From the NCBI RefSeq assembly GCF_027596085.1, contig NC_072471.1, positions 6,860,028 through 6,924,027 of the forward strand: a stretch of DNA of 64,000 bases. Direction: 5' to 3'. Below the pieces are notes generated by a model, which was given only the letters and a program-made list of their open reading frames with translations, ran no database searches and had not been told where the DNA came from. This document shows positions 34,993-47,392 of this stretch, in pieces (the first letter of the stretch is position 1; the number at the start of each line of letters is the position of its first letter). A program made the translations under genes and the position numbers. The stretch is from Anoplopoma fimbria (lineage: Eukaryota > Chordata > Actinopteri > Perciformes > Anoplopomatidae).

Positions 34993-37900
34993 ATGGCGAC
35001 TGCCTATCGTAAGTACATTTTAAACCATCTCTCTACTTTGTGTTCTAGTGATTACCTGCAGTGAGTTTTAAACCCCATTTTTTGTCCCCTAAAAAGAACT
35101 GTATGTCCTCACTGTATGCTTGTATATGTATTGTTTGTTTATATGAGATATTATACTTAAAGTAGATCAAACCCCAGACTTAATGGGATTACTTATATGT
35201 GGCACATTAGGGGAAAAGCGATTGGATTAATATGAGCTCCGAGTCGGATAATCAGATTTATCATAGTTGCGATCATAGACGTAAAGCTTGAAATAGTTTC
35301 AGTTTCGTTTATTGTCGTGTAGCTCTCTTTAAGTGTCAGCGCCATCCTGTGTAGTATAGTCATGCTTTATCGTTAAGACTGCGTTTATGTAAAGGTATGC
35401 TTATTATCATAACTTGTATTTATCAATTATATTCCAAAGTGTAGATCATGGCCGTAAAGCAAACAGATATAATTTAATGATACAGCAGACAAACCTAATA
35501 CGTTATTTATTCCAATAGGTACTACTAACACTGTCTTTCAAACAGTGTCTCAAAATGTACCATCAAGAATATCATATTTTTGGGGTAACTATTTTTCACT
35601 GAACAAATTATTGCAACATAAAATAAAATAAAATAAGATAATCCTTTATTAGTCCCTCAGCGGGGACATTTATAGGATTACAGCAGCATAGATATAGAAA
35701 TGACATAACAGCTGAAAGTAGTTACTAAAATATTTTTTCATATTTACTATTTCTTTGTTGCATTAGAAATAGAACAGCAGCTCTGTGCTGAGTCTTCAAA
35801 TGTTCTTCCAATGCAAACAGGGAAACCTATTCCTTTAATGGACCTCGCTTTGCACACAAGGGCATTTCAATGTTGAAACAGCAGAGGCCCTTTTCTTTCT
35901 AAAATATCATTTTAAGTTGCAGCATTGAGAATTACCTAAATTGGAGCAAACAATAAAAAACAGCCCAACACCAAAAGCTGGACAAAGTATCTGCCTATGC
36001 TTTTTTGCCATATACGTATATTTAATATTTAGATTGTATGCAGGGATGAACTGAATGGCCAGTACTGTCCGCCCTGTCAGGAAATATAAATACGTGCTTA
36101 CCACACATGTAAACATTTGATATCTCTGGTTTTGTTTTCCAGAGTCTGACGAGGAAAACCTTTCTGATGCTAGATCTTACGTCAGTGATGAGTCGGACAG
36201 TGATGGAAACGCAGACGCAGACGTAGAAACTGATTGTCAGGTTGGTTTCTGGACAGAGGAGATGTTGGAGTCAGAATCTATTTTATAATCACAAACATAA
36301 AGCCGTGAGAATGGATCAGTAAACCCACTTAAACCCCGTCTGTACACATTTTCAACTGCTGATGAGATGTTAACTGCCATAACTAAACTATACACAACAT
36401 AACCATACATTCCTTATTGATGATGGACGCACTCTTTTATACTTTCATATTCAGCTTTATGGGAAAGAGCCCTGCAAGTATTACAATGGCCGGGGCTGCA
36501 AGGATGATGGGAGGTGCCCTTACTTGCACCTCTGCAAGTATGCCCTGACAGGAAGCTGTCGCTACGGGTCCAAGTGTAAGCTGAACCACCCAAGAGCTGG
36601 AAGAGAGTCCTCTGGGGCGAGCGACAGGGGTTCAGACCGATCCACGTCTACTGGTGAGGGGAACGGATGAGTGGATGGTATTCCTTTCTGATCCACATCT
36701 TGATTACTAAACTTTTCCACTTTAAACTCCTTAACTTCATTAACTTAACCTATTGCTTCTTATTTCTACTCTGCACATGACAATTGCATGTCTACTAGTG
36801 CTGATATAGGGATCCTAACTCTGTTGCTCTTTCTTAAGTTATTCACCTTTTTGTCAATGTTTTTATTTTATTTTCGAATTTTTCCTTTAGAGACAAATTT
36901 GTGTATTTTTTGGTGTCACTACGACCATCACTTTTCACATTACACATAGTCATCCATCCATCCATCTTCCATAACCGCTTATCCAGTTAAGGGTCGCGGG
37001 GGTGCTGGAGCCGATCCCAGCTGTCAATGGGTGGAAGGCAGGGTTCACCCTGGACAGGTCGCCAGCCTATCACAGGGCTGACATATATAGACAGACAACC
37101 ATTCACGCTCACATCCACACCTACGGGCAATTTCAGAGTCATCAATTAACCTAACCTGCATGTCTCTGGACTGTGGGAGGAAGCCGGAGAACCCGGAGAG
37201 AACCCACGCTGACACGGGGAGAACATGCAAACTCCACACAGAAGGTTGTCCAGCCCGGGAAATGAACCCGGGCCCCTCTTGCTGTGAGGCGACAGTGCTA
37301 ACCACTACACCACCGTGCAGCTTTTGCACATAGTCATGTGATCCATTATTAATATACAGATATGTTGATTATTGCAGCTTAAATGCCCTTTAGAAATAAA
37401 TGAAGAATCACTGTTTGTGTTGTTTCGGTGTCTAAACTTGCTTGACGTAAATTAAAAGTCAACACTTTGCCTTTTTTTTTTTTAACCAGACCCAAAGCTT
37501 ACTGATGGCCGATGCTACCAGTGGCAGCTTAATGATGGAAATGACTGGATGGACGTTAGTAATGATCACATCCTCGAGGCCCAGTACTCACTGCCCCACA
37601 CCAAGAGCATCAAAATCTACAACACACAATACGGGTAAAAACTAAAAAAACGCAGTGCTTGAACATTTCCTCGGAACAGACGCGCAGAAACAGCTTGATG
37701 ATTTATCTCCCACACTTTTTCTCTCTTTGTAGTGCACTGAGTATAGATTTTAACAGGATGAGAGTGTTTGGAAAGAGCCTGAGAGTGAGGCGTCTGGATG
37801 ACGGGAAGACTGTGTGGATCTGGTACTGCACTTTGGGTCGTAAGTGGATCGAGTATGGAGACAAGGTAGATGGAATTAAACAAGTTGAGCTTTATTTTTG

Positions 37901-39012
37901 TGACACAGTTTGTGAATAAATATATTTTATTATTTTCTGTACAGGATGCGAAGGGCAACCCCAGTCCTGTGAAGAGCTCTGACATTGAGGAGAAGTTCCA
38001 GGGTAACCCAGCAAGCTCTTATACTTTCACCGTCGGCGCTGATACCTGTGAGATTAAATTCAGAGGTGATACTCGCAAAACCTTCACACAATACTTAACA
38101 TATATTTCACATGTAGTAAATTGTTAGTTTCCTCTCAAATACAACCTTCATTTTCCTTTTGTCGTTTGTTAGGAATGCGACAGGTGACGGCAAAGAGAAA
38201 GAGGAAAGTCACCCGTCGACCGATGTACCGCCAGCAGCCAGCGGGAGCAGGGTGAGTTTGGAGTTTGTTTGGTGAATGAGAAAGTCAATAAGTTTCCCAA
38301 ATGAATCCAGAATTTGGACGTTGTCGCTTGCAGAGTTACTCAAGCAGCCTCAGCTCTCCAGACTCTTTCTCTGGACACCAAACCGCGATGGCAGTTTGAG
38401 GGCGACAGTGGAGGGTGGCACGACTTCAAACACCGGGTGGGTTATCCGGCGCCGTTAAGCTGAGACACGTTGTCTTCTAAAAACAAATGCACAGATAAAC
38501 AATGGCGACTCTAATGGTTTCAACAGGGCGGCACCTCAACTGAATGCTCTCTCACCAGCGAGGAGATTGAGAGGAAGTACCAGCAAAACCCCCACAACAG
38601 CATGACCTTCAAAGTGAAGGGACGCTCCTACAAGCTGGACTTTAAAGGTTGACTTGTGTTTTAAATACTGTGATGAGTGGAAAAGGTAGCGATTTGTTTC
38701 CTAGCAAATTCTTCTATATTATCTGGAAATAAGCTATTTATTACCAATTTTACGGGATAACAGGGACCGTTTGTTAATTCCAGGGTGAAAGAACTGCAAA
38801 TTATGATGAATTCATGGACCTTTAAAATAAAATATTGCAAAGAAAATACAACTCTTTCAGCTACTTTGTAACTTCCAAGAATAGTAATCCTGCAACAGGA
38901 CAAAGATAATGTATTGATTGATTTGTTTTTTTTTGTTTTTTTCCCTGCAGCGATGACCCAGACCAACCTCAAGACCAAGCATTCACGCAGGATCCAGCGT
39001 GTGCTGGTCTGA
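34993..39012 (+). CDS. Two-CCCH-finger, three-WWE protein (PARP12/ZAP-like, no PARP domain)
   Basis: Exons: 34993-35008, 36143-36240, 36455-36653, 37490-37634, 37733-37865, 37945-38065, 38173-38251, 38334-38436, 38527-38647, 38951-39012 (stop TGA). Every phase agrees, giving 358 residues. An acidic Ser/Asp N-terminus (to about 38) precedes two zinc fingers of C-x7-C-x5-C-x3-H form: C45, C53, C59, H63 and C65, C73, C79, H83. Three WWE-type domains follow: one from Y114/W116, one with WIWYCTLGRKWIEYG (W183, W191; ends about 245), one with PRWQFEGDSGGWHDF (W283, W292; ends about 345). A short basic tail (SRRIQRVLV) ends the protein. In PARP12/ZAP (ZC3HAV1) proteins such fingers bind RNA and WWE binds poly(ADP-ribose). 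Here there is no catalytic domain: the stop is followed by 3' UTR with AATAAA at 39530 and 39753. Likely a cytoplasmic or nuclear RNA/ADP-ribose reader; antiviral use is inferred only. Confidence 0.85.
35295..35308 (+). promoter_or_regulatory. Consensus ISRE in intron 1 of the CCCH/WWE gene
   Basis: AGTTTCAGTTTCGT matches the interferon-stimulated response element AGTTTCNNTTTCNY exactly, about 300 bp after the start codon. Together with the IRF site at 34962 it suggests interferon control. Confidence 0.5.
35615..35700 (-). mobile_element. 3' end of a non-LTR retrotransposon, copy 1
   Basis: The stretch AAGATAATCCTTTATTAGTC with following GGGGACATTTATAGGATTACAGCAGC is shared with 56740-56824. 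Read on the - strand it ends ...AATAAAGGATTATC then TTAT-rich repeats, a LINE-like 3' tail. Only about 85 bp is kept. Confidence 0.6.
36952..37321 (-). mobile_element. LINE-type interspersed repeat, 3' end (L2-like)
   Basis: A 370-bp block unlike the neighbouring intron in base composition. It begins with (CATC)n (a (GATG)n tail on the - strand), followed by ATAACCGCTTATCCAG and the TGTGGGAGGAAGCCGGAGAA segment common in many fish genomes. It is the decayed 3' region of a LINE in the intron before the first WWE exon. The clade assignment is from memory and uncertain. Confidence 0.6.
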
Positions 39013-40168
<1,156 letters not shown>

Positions 40169-40239
40169 AGAACGTCACTCCTCTGATTCCGTTGCGTGAG
40201 CTGCGTGCAGCGTGCGCGTGACCACGTCTGGCTGCCCAG

Positions 40240-40280
40240 AAGCGAAAGTAAAACACACGAGCTTCTAATGAAACGAAACT
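40240..40280 (+). promoter_or_regulatory. Two IRF core sites upstream of the second WWE gene
   Basis: AAGCGAAA (40240-40247) and AAACGAAACT (40271-40280) each match the IRF core AANNGAAA, 120-160 bp before the start codon. Weaker than a full ISRE; meaningful mainly because the neighbouring paralog has ISRE-type sites at the same place. Confidence 0.35.
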
Positions 40281-40399
40281 CTTTCTGAATAAAACTGACT
40301 GGCGATGCTTTAATGGAACCATAAAGTTATTATTTAATTTTAAAGGTCTCTTTACGTTTCTTTAATTAGCCTTTTGGGGATTATCATCATCATCACAGC

Positions 40400-40911
40400 A
40401 TGGTGAGTCTCCTTCACGGGTCCCTTTGGACTAAAGACTGAAGAGTCTTTGGGATGTTGACAGGTTTTTGTATTTGTTGCTTACAGGAACATGAAGAGGA
40501 GACGGGCTATGGGCAGCAGACTCCAGGTCTGTTTGACATCTTCAATTCCTGCTGTTAGAATCACTTCTTTGTACCTGAATGTGTTCATCTCACTCTTAAA
40601 GCTGACTCTGTCTGATCAGGACTGACTGATAGTAAGATTACAAGAAACTCAAATCTGAGATTGAAGAACTATATTCTCTGAAAAAGTACCAGAGAGTGAT
40701 TATTCATAAAAAAAATATGGCTTTTTGTATTCATTTCATTTATGGACATATTCTACATGATGTCAGTCATTAACTTCCTTATTCTTTTGTCGATTGTTAT
40801 TATCTACATTACATTACAGTCATTTAGCAGACGCTATCTCTACAAACACGGAATACATTGCCCACTTTTTTCTCACTTTTTAGCTCCACACCTTTCCAAG
40901 AAAAGAAAGAT

Positions 40912-40967
<56 letters not shown>

Positions 40968-43748
40968 TCAGTGTCAATCATTAAACTGGCTAATTTGTAT
41001 CTATAGCTGAAAAAATACTTAAATGCCTAATAAACTCCAATGTTCTTTTGTTTTACAGTCAATGTGAAACATTATGAGTGGCAGCTGTTAAATGGACGCC
41101 AGTGGCTGTCAATTGACAACGACCATGTGATCGAGACCCACTACTGCCAACCTGGAGCTAAAGGAATCACCATCAACATTAACCATAGGTCAGTGTTGAG
41201 TTTTCTCTAGTCTTTATGAACAGAACATGGTTCACATGGCCACTAAACTGCTGCCATCACGTCATCATGTGTCTCTAGGTTCAGGTATTTTATTTAGGAA
41301 GCACTTGCTTATAATCTGGAGGTAATTGAATGGAAAGTGGCATTTAAGGTTTGACCCAGAGCGGATTTTGAGTTAAATTAAAGTGAGTCAAATTGTATTG
41401 AGCCATTGTAAGTTTGTTGCAGCCTTTGAAACAGTATTTAGTTAATTCAGGGAATAAAAGTATCCATTTAAACTGAGGATGGTGACAAATAAGAAGAAAA
41501 AAATGAATAACACTGATATAATAGTCGGATGGATGGGTTCTGTTTTGGTGCAATCAAACAAAATGTCACATTCAAAGAAATAAATCAAACTTAATAATCA
41601 TATGTGTCTCCACAGGCCGGTGTTCATAGAGTTTGATAAGTTGGAGACTCAGACAGCAGGTCTGAGGGTCCAGAGACTAAGCTTCCTCCCTCAGGGCCAG
41701 ACGGAGGACGTGGGCTGGTACTTCAGAGACGACCAGCTGTGGCGTGAATATGGATCCCAGGTGAGGAAGATCTGGAACATCCACCCTCGATTTGATTCTC
41801 GGGGGTTTTCACACTCTGAACGTCCTTTCTCCTCCTCATCCTTCAGAGCTCCGGCATGTCGTCCTCGTCAATCAGCAGCGGAGACGTTGAGCGTCAGTTC
41901 GCTCTGAACCCTCGGGGAACCTTCAGCTTCACAGTCGGCTCCATGGGCTACTCGCTCGACTTCTCCAGTGTGTGATGTTCCTTCCATGTTGGCTGTGTGA
42001 GCTCTTTAATAACAATAAGTGTGTCTTCATACACCTAACGCTAACTGATGGTGTTTTTACTCTGCAGCCATGACACAAACAAACTGCATCACAGGCCTGC
42101 GCAGGAACGTACGAAGGCGTCCGAAATTCACTTCCAACACAGAGAGGTGAGACTTTTCATCTGTAGGAAACCTATTTTAGTCTAAAATGTTCATTTCCTG
42201 CATTCATTACATACATTGTTTGTATGTTATGCAGTAAAACAGACCAGCCTGAGTGGATTGATCTGTTAACAGCTATCTTGGAGGACTAAATGTGACTTGA
42301 AAGAGAATCTTAGCACCAAACCTCTGTATAAAAGTTTCTATTTCTCTGCAGCTTTGACTCCACATCAGTTTCGTCCTCCCAGCTCACTGATGAAGGCTAC
42401 AAGTGGGAGTTCATGGGAGATGAGGGGATTTGGACAGAATATAAAGCATATGTAAGTGGGGCCTCCAACTATTTAAAATTGAAGCCGAAACTTGTAAACA
42501 AAACCCCCAAAAAATGTTTTCAATTTACTTTCAGCCAGAAACTTTTATGTTATGGTATGTATTAGTTTAATTTTTTAAGGATATCAACCATTTTTGCCCT
42601 AGTGAATAAAGTCACGTAGTCAGCAGTGGCATCTGGTGGTCAAATTGAAAACATTTTTAACGTGCCTTCCTCTGTGAGGTGGACTCATTTGTGCTTATTT
42701 GTGTTTCTGTGTAGATATGTTCATTTGACAGCACTGCCATTGAGAGACAATACCAGCTGAATCCACAAGGCCAGCTGCACTTCAACATCAACAGATACTC
42801 GTACACTCTGGATTTTTCAAGTAACGAACACTCATACGGCTACGAAGTCATTCCTCTGCTCAAACATAACAGTATAAATCGCTATTAAAAACTCCGTGTT
42901 CACTGGTTTATCACAGGAATGTGTCAAGTCAATGACAAAATCGGGACTAAAAGAGCAGTGAGGAGGACTGCTGACAATGGGAGTCAACAGAACAGCAGGT
43001 CAGGAGACACATGCCAACATGAGATAAAAAACCCTAAAATAACACAGATTAATGATTAATTTATCCCTGAAAACATACCAAACATCTTCATTTAAATTTA
43101 ATTGAAATCAAACCCCCTTAATTTGAAAATTCCCTATAAAAGAAACTGACTTTTGTTTAAGGAATACATAACTTTCCCCTTAATTTACAAGTTAAATTTG
43201 AAATATTCTGAAAGATTCATAAGAATCAAATTTGTTTGTGGTATTAAATAAAATAAGTTTCTTGAAAGGCAAAAATTTTTTCCCATAAAACACTTTAATT
43301 TGAAAAACCCTCATGACTAAACCCTTATTCTCTTCCAATTTGTATATTAATAATGTTAGACTAGTGTTATATCTATTTTTGTCTGTTCTGTAGTTCGGGC
43401 ACACTGCCACGATGGCAATTTCAAGATATCGGTGGAATATGGGGCGATTATTCCAAAGACAGCAGCGTTTCCAGTCAGGACATCGAGCTCCAGTACCAAC
43501 AGAACCCGTCAGGCACCATGATGTTCAGCACCAGGAACTTTAGCTATGAGCTGAACTTCTCAGGTGAGCTGGAAACATCCACATCTACAGTTTTTGTCTG
43601 TATTCCAGACTGGTGATAATGTTGCAGTAATTAATCAATCTGTATGATCAGAAGTCCAGATTTACTTAAAGATCTATCTTTTGCAGCCATGAGTCAGCAG
43701 AACCTGTCCACCAGCACTACCAGATCAGTGCGACGACTTAACCAGTGA
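40400..43748 (+). CDS. Four-WWE-domain protein, tandem paralog without zinc fingers
   Basis: Exons: 40400-40402 (ATG only), 40487-40526, 41059-41188, 41616-41760, 41847-41967, 42068-42146, 42352-42451, 42715-42820, 42917-42998, 43394-43563, 43687-43748 (stop TGA). All phases agree, giving 345 residues. WWE-type domains start at about residues 20 (HYEWQL), 91 (GWYFRDDQLWREYG), 189 (YKWEFMGDEGIWTEY) and 274 (PRWQFQDIGGIWGDY). Each of the last three ends with the same pattern: (I/V)E-x-Q-(Y/F)-x-x-NP...DFS/NFS. The exon lengths 121, 79 and 62 bp and the MTQTN motif match the upstream gene, so the two are tandem paralogs. No CCCH finger and no PARP catalytic region. WWE domains bind (iso)ADP-ribose in other proteins; what this one does is unknown. 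The ATG is in its own exon; the ATG in exon 2 is out of frame. A poly(A) signal lies at 43934. Confidence 0.82.
40808..40838. mobile_element. Short fragment of a common fish interspersed repeat
   Basis: ACATTACATTACAGTCATTT followed by AGCAGACGCT is the start of a repeat found widely in fish genomes. Only about 30 bp is kept, in an intron of the WWE gene. Confidence 0.4.
40900..40968. repeat. (GAAA)n microsatellite
   Basis: About 15 GAAA units followed by (GA)n, in an intron. The Lys/Glu open frame is an artefact. Confidence 0.95.
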
Positions 43749-45314
43749 CTGTGGGACGACACAAGGGTCGAAGGTCGGAGGTCAACTTAACGACAAAATG
43801 TAGACCCTTTCTCAACTCTGCAGCTTACCTTACTACCAGCAAAACACACCCAATTTTTTGACCAATTTGCCTAGTTGGGTTGCATTGTGGGTAATGTAGT
43901 CACCTGGTTCTGACAAAGAAGAAGAATGCATGGAATAAAACAAGATGATGCCTCCGGTTCTGCAGCTTCAACTGTGGTACCTCGTTTTAAAATGTCCATC
44001 ACTAGTCCGACAGAGTGAAACGCTGAATCAATGGAGGACTTCACGTCTAGCTTACACTAAAAAACAATGTTTAACATAACTGCCAATTTTTAATGCGTCT
44101 TAAAATGTTGATGATTCATGAATACTGCTGTGTAATCAGGGCACTTGTAATGTTTACCTTTTGACAAAATACCTCTCCTAACTTAAAACCAAAGGGATGT
44201 TTACTTTAATGTTTCGTTTAAAACTGCCATGTAATCGTTTTCTTTTCTAAATTAAAAGTGACACACACTCCACTGTCTGATGTCCTGTTCTAAAGCCATC
44301 ACACAAATAACGACCACCCTCTGAGAGTATTAGATTGTGTACTTTCCTTTATATGTACAGGTTTTTCATTAAACCACCTCAGAGACCAGCACCTAAACAC
44401 ATAAAACAAGGGCCACACTACACATATATTGACAGTGGTGAACAAACAATCTTGTAGAAGAATAAGCTTTAGTTTTCTGCTTTTGGGGTTCTGCCAGGAT
44501 ATGTTAAAACACGCTTCGCGGATCACATCCACTTTGTGATGAAGTCAAAACTGCAATTTACAGATGAAAGAAAAAAAAAAAAAAAAAAAAAAAGCTCCAG
44601 TTGCAGAAATGTGTCGTCTTGTGTGATTAAAATCAGGATTTTTGGAGTCAAATTCACGAGTAACACGCGGCTGGACTGAGCTCACCTTGTATAGGCGGCT
44701 TTATTACACACAAACTAGATTTGATCCAATAACAGACGATACACTTCAGCATGTTAACAACAATCATTGTCAGCAGAAAACACAGAGTGACCAAGGTGCA
44801 TCTAACAACCCTAAAAATGGTGCGATTCTCTTTCAAAAATGTAAGAATTCAAATGAGTTCACATTAAAGTTCAGCTGTTTAGAAATTCTGACAGACCCGT
44901 GCGAGATGAAGTAAAAGGACACATCGACGGCCGCTGGAGCCAATCGATGTGCACCCTTAACAACCAGTAAGGATTATTGCACACGACTCATCTAAGGCCT
45001 CTTAACCGTTATCACGAGGACATAAAAAAATCCAAGGAGCAGAGCAATCCATCTTTAAATAACTATATATTTACACTCCATAATCATAAGTCACCAGTCC
45101 TCGGACAGCTGAAAAGTGCTGAAATCAAAATATATTGTGATAATCTTCTTCATTGTACAAATTGGTCGACAGAAATGGTGCACAGGAGGATTTTGGGAAA
45201 AAACTCATCAGAGCTGGATGTGTGAAATAAAACGTCATGGAATCATTGTTGGAAAAAGATGCTAAAAGTTAAACTTTAGATCTTTTCGTGGTCAAGTTCA
45301 GTAACATGCAACAA

Positions 45315-45350
<36 letters not shown>

Positions 45351-46474
45351 AGCCGCAAATGCCGGACAGCTGATTGAAAGGGAAAATATTAATACTTTGA
45401 GTAACAGATGAGATGCCGGTCTGTCTAGTCCTACACGTGTACCCATGTAAGGCACAAGAGCCTAAGCAGCGTGTGTGCTCCTTGTTCATCGCCTTATTAG
45501 AAGGACACTCATGTATAAGCTACTCCACACATCCTATTCCACTATAAGACACTGATAAATCATTCATACTGCATTTACAGAAATTGATTCAATGATTTTT
45601 TTTTTTTTGTTACCAAAAGAGAAGAAATGGTCGTCGACACACTTAGACCAGACTAAACTAAACCTCCCTTTTTCAACAAGCTTTGCAGCCTTGGAACCTG
45701 ATGATCAAAGAATGAAAGGATTAAAAAAAAGAAAGAGTTTTTCTGGTGCTGCAGTGAAACAATGGAGACGTACTGCAGTGGGGCTGCTTGGACCGTCGAC
45801 TCTCTACACCCCCTTTCAGATCAGTCTCCACGGAGGAGCCTCCTGGATGCAGATCAGTGCTACATTTCAAGCTACCTCCCACTGGGCTTAGACATTTTTT
45901 TTGTTTCTACGCCAACTCTCTGATCACTTTAGACATGCAGCAAATCCTAAAATAGTCTGGAGAGGCAATACAGATACAGGAGCCTGAAACTGAGCAGATG
46001 TGAAGCCATCTTTTGCTTCTTTTTTTCTGCCTATTTTTGAGGGGCGATTCTGATGCAACTGATTCAGGAAGTGAAATCAATCATTCATGATATGAACACA
46101 AAACCTTCCTGAATAACTGAGTTGGGATTAATCTCAACCCACAACGACATTTGGACATTCCCAAGAACGTCAAGTACAAAATAGTAGGAAACCTTCAGCA
46201 TTTAAAGAACACATCATAGAGGAAGAAGTTCCCGCCTCAACCTTTTGTCCTTCTGGTCAAGTAGAAATGGAATTCAGGTGGAGGTTAATTTGCCAGAGTT
46301 AGAGTGAGATTTTATACCAGGTCATATTAAAAATACAGACAGCAACACCCTCAGAAGGATTAGAAATCCTCACATTCAATCAGTGTCTTGGTCTGTGAGA
46401 ATTCAAAGCTCTTCCGTCCAAAGTTACTAAAAGAATATACTTAACCTGGCATCTTTTTTTTAATTTTTTTTTAT
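43749..46474. other. Convergent 3' UTRs of the WWE gene and scyl2
   Basis: The + strand WWE transcript probably ends soon after AATAAA at 43934. On the - strand, AATAAA at 44700-44705 (TTTATT on +) is a candidate end for scyl2, giving a 3' UTR of about 1.8 kb. Poly(A) tracts at 44571-44593 and 45318-45348. No coding region seen. Confidence 0.5.
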
Positions 46475-47338
46475 TTAGCCGAACAAGTCTTTTAGATCGT
46501 TGTTGACGGATGCGCTATGTTTAATTCCACTTTGGTTCAGGCTAGGGGCAGCAGCAGGTTGAGAAAAGTTCTGCGGGCTGAAGAAAGGGTTTGCTTGCAT
46601 CCCAAACCCGCTGGGCACTCCTCCCATTCCTACCGGGGCGCCCTGCATCTGAGTCTGAGCGTTCTGGGCTGAGCCGAACTGATTGAGCCACGGGGCGTTG
46701 TTGCCAGGTGAGGCCTTTGGACCCATTTGGTTGAGGGTGACTTTGGGCTGGCTGGGTGTAAAAAGACTATCCAAAGCTGACAGGTTGGGGGCTTTACTAG
46801 TCTGCCCGACGGGTCCTTGACTCTGCGTGAGGGCACCAAAGTTTGGGGTGCTGGTGGTTGTGGCCATCCCGCCGTAGAGGCCGGGAGCCGTGGGCCGCAT
46901 GCCCATCCCCATGCCTCCTGTCTGAAAGCCCATGGGTGGGTTGAATCCGTTGGAGACTGGGGCGCCCATTGAGCCCATCATGGGGCTGGAGGAGGGGAAG
47001 GTGGAGATGGTGGTGCCCTGCAGCGGGGCTGGTCGGGCCGTGTTGGCCAAGGACATGGTGTTTAGAGAGGTCATGCTGTTGAGCAGGCTGCTGGTCAGAT
47101 CCTTAGTCTGAAACATAACACGAGATATCATTCATCAAACAAGCCGGATGTGTTTGAAGCATGCGTTTGTGTACACAATCGTTTCTTTAGGCGTTACCTT
47201 TGTGTTGGTGGTGTTGGCTGGTTTGATACTCTGTGGTGCTAATGGCTGCTGGCTCCTCAGTTTGGCTGCCTGCTCCTGCTCCTTAGCCAATCGCTGCTTC
47301 TCCTCTAGAGTTAGGGACATCTAGGGAGGAGCAAGGGG

Positions 47339-47392
<54 letters not shown>

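Larger units (their letters stand above)
35009..36142. other. Intron 1 of the CCCH/WWE gene
   Basis: Carries the ISRE-like site and a LINE tail; otherwise no feature seen. Confidence 0.6.
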
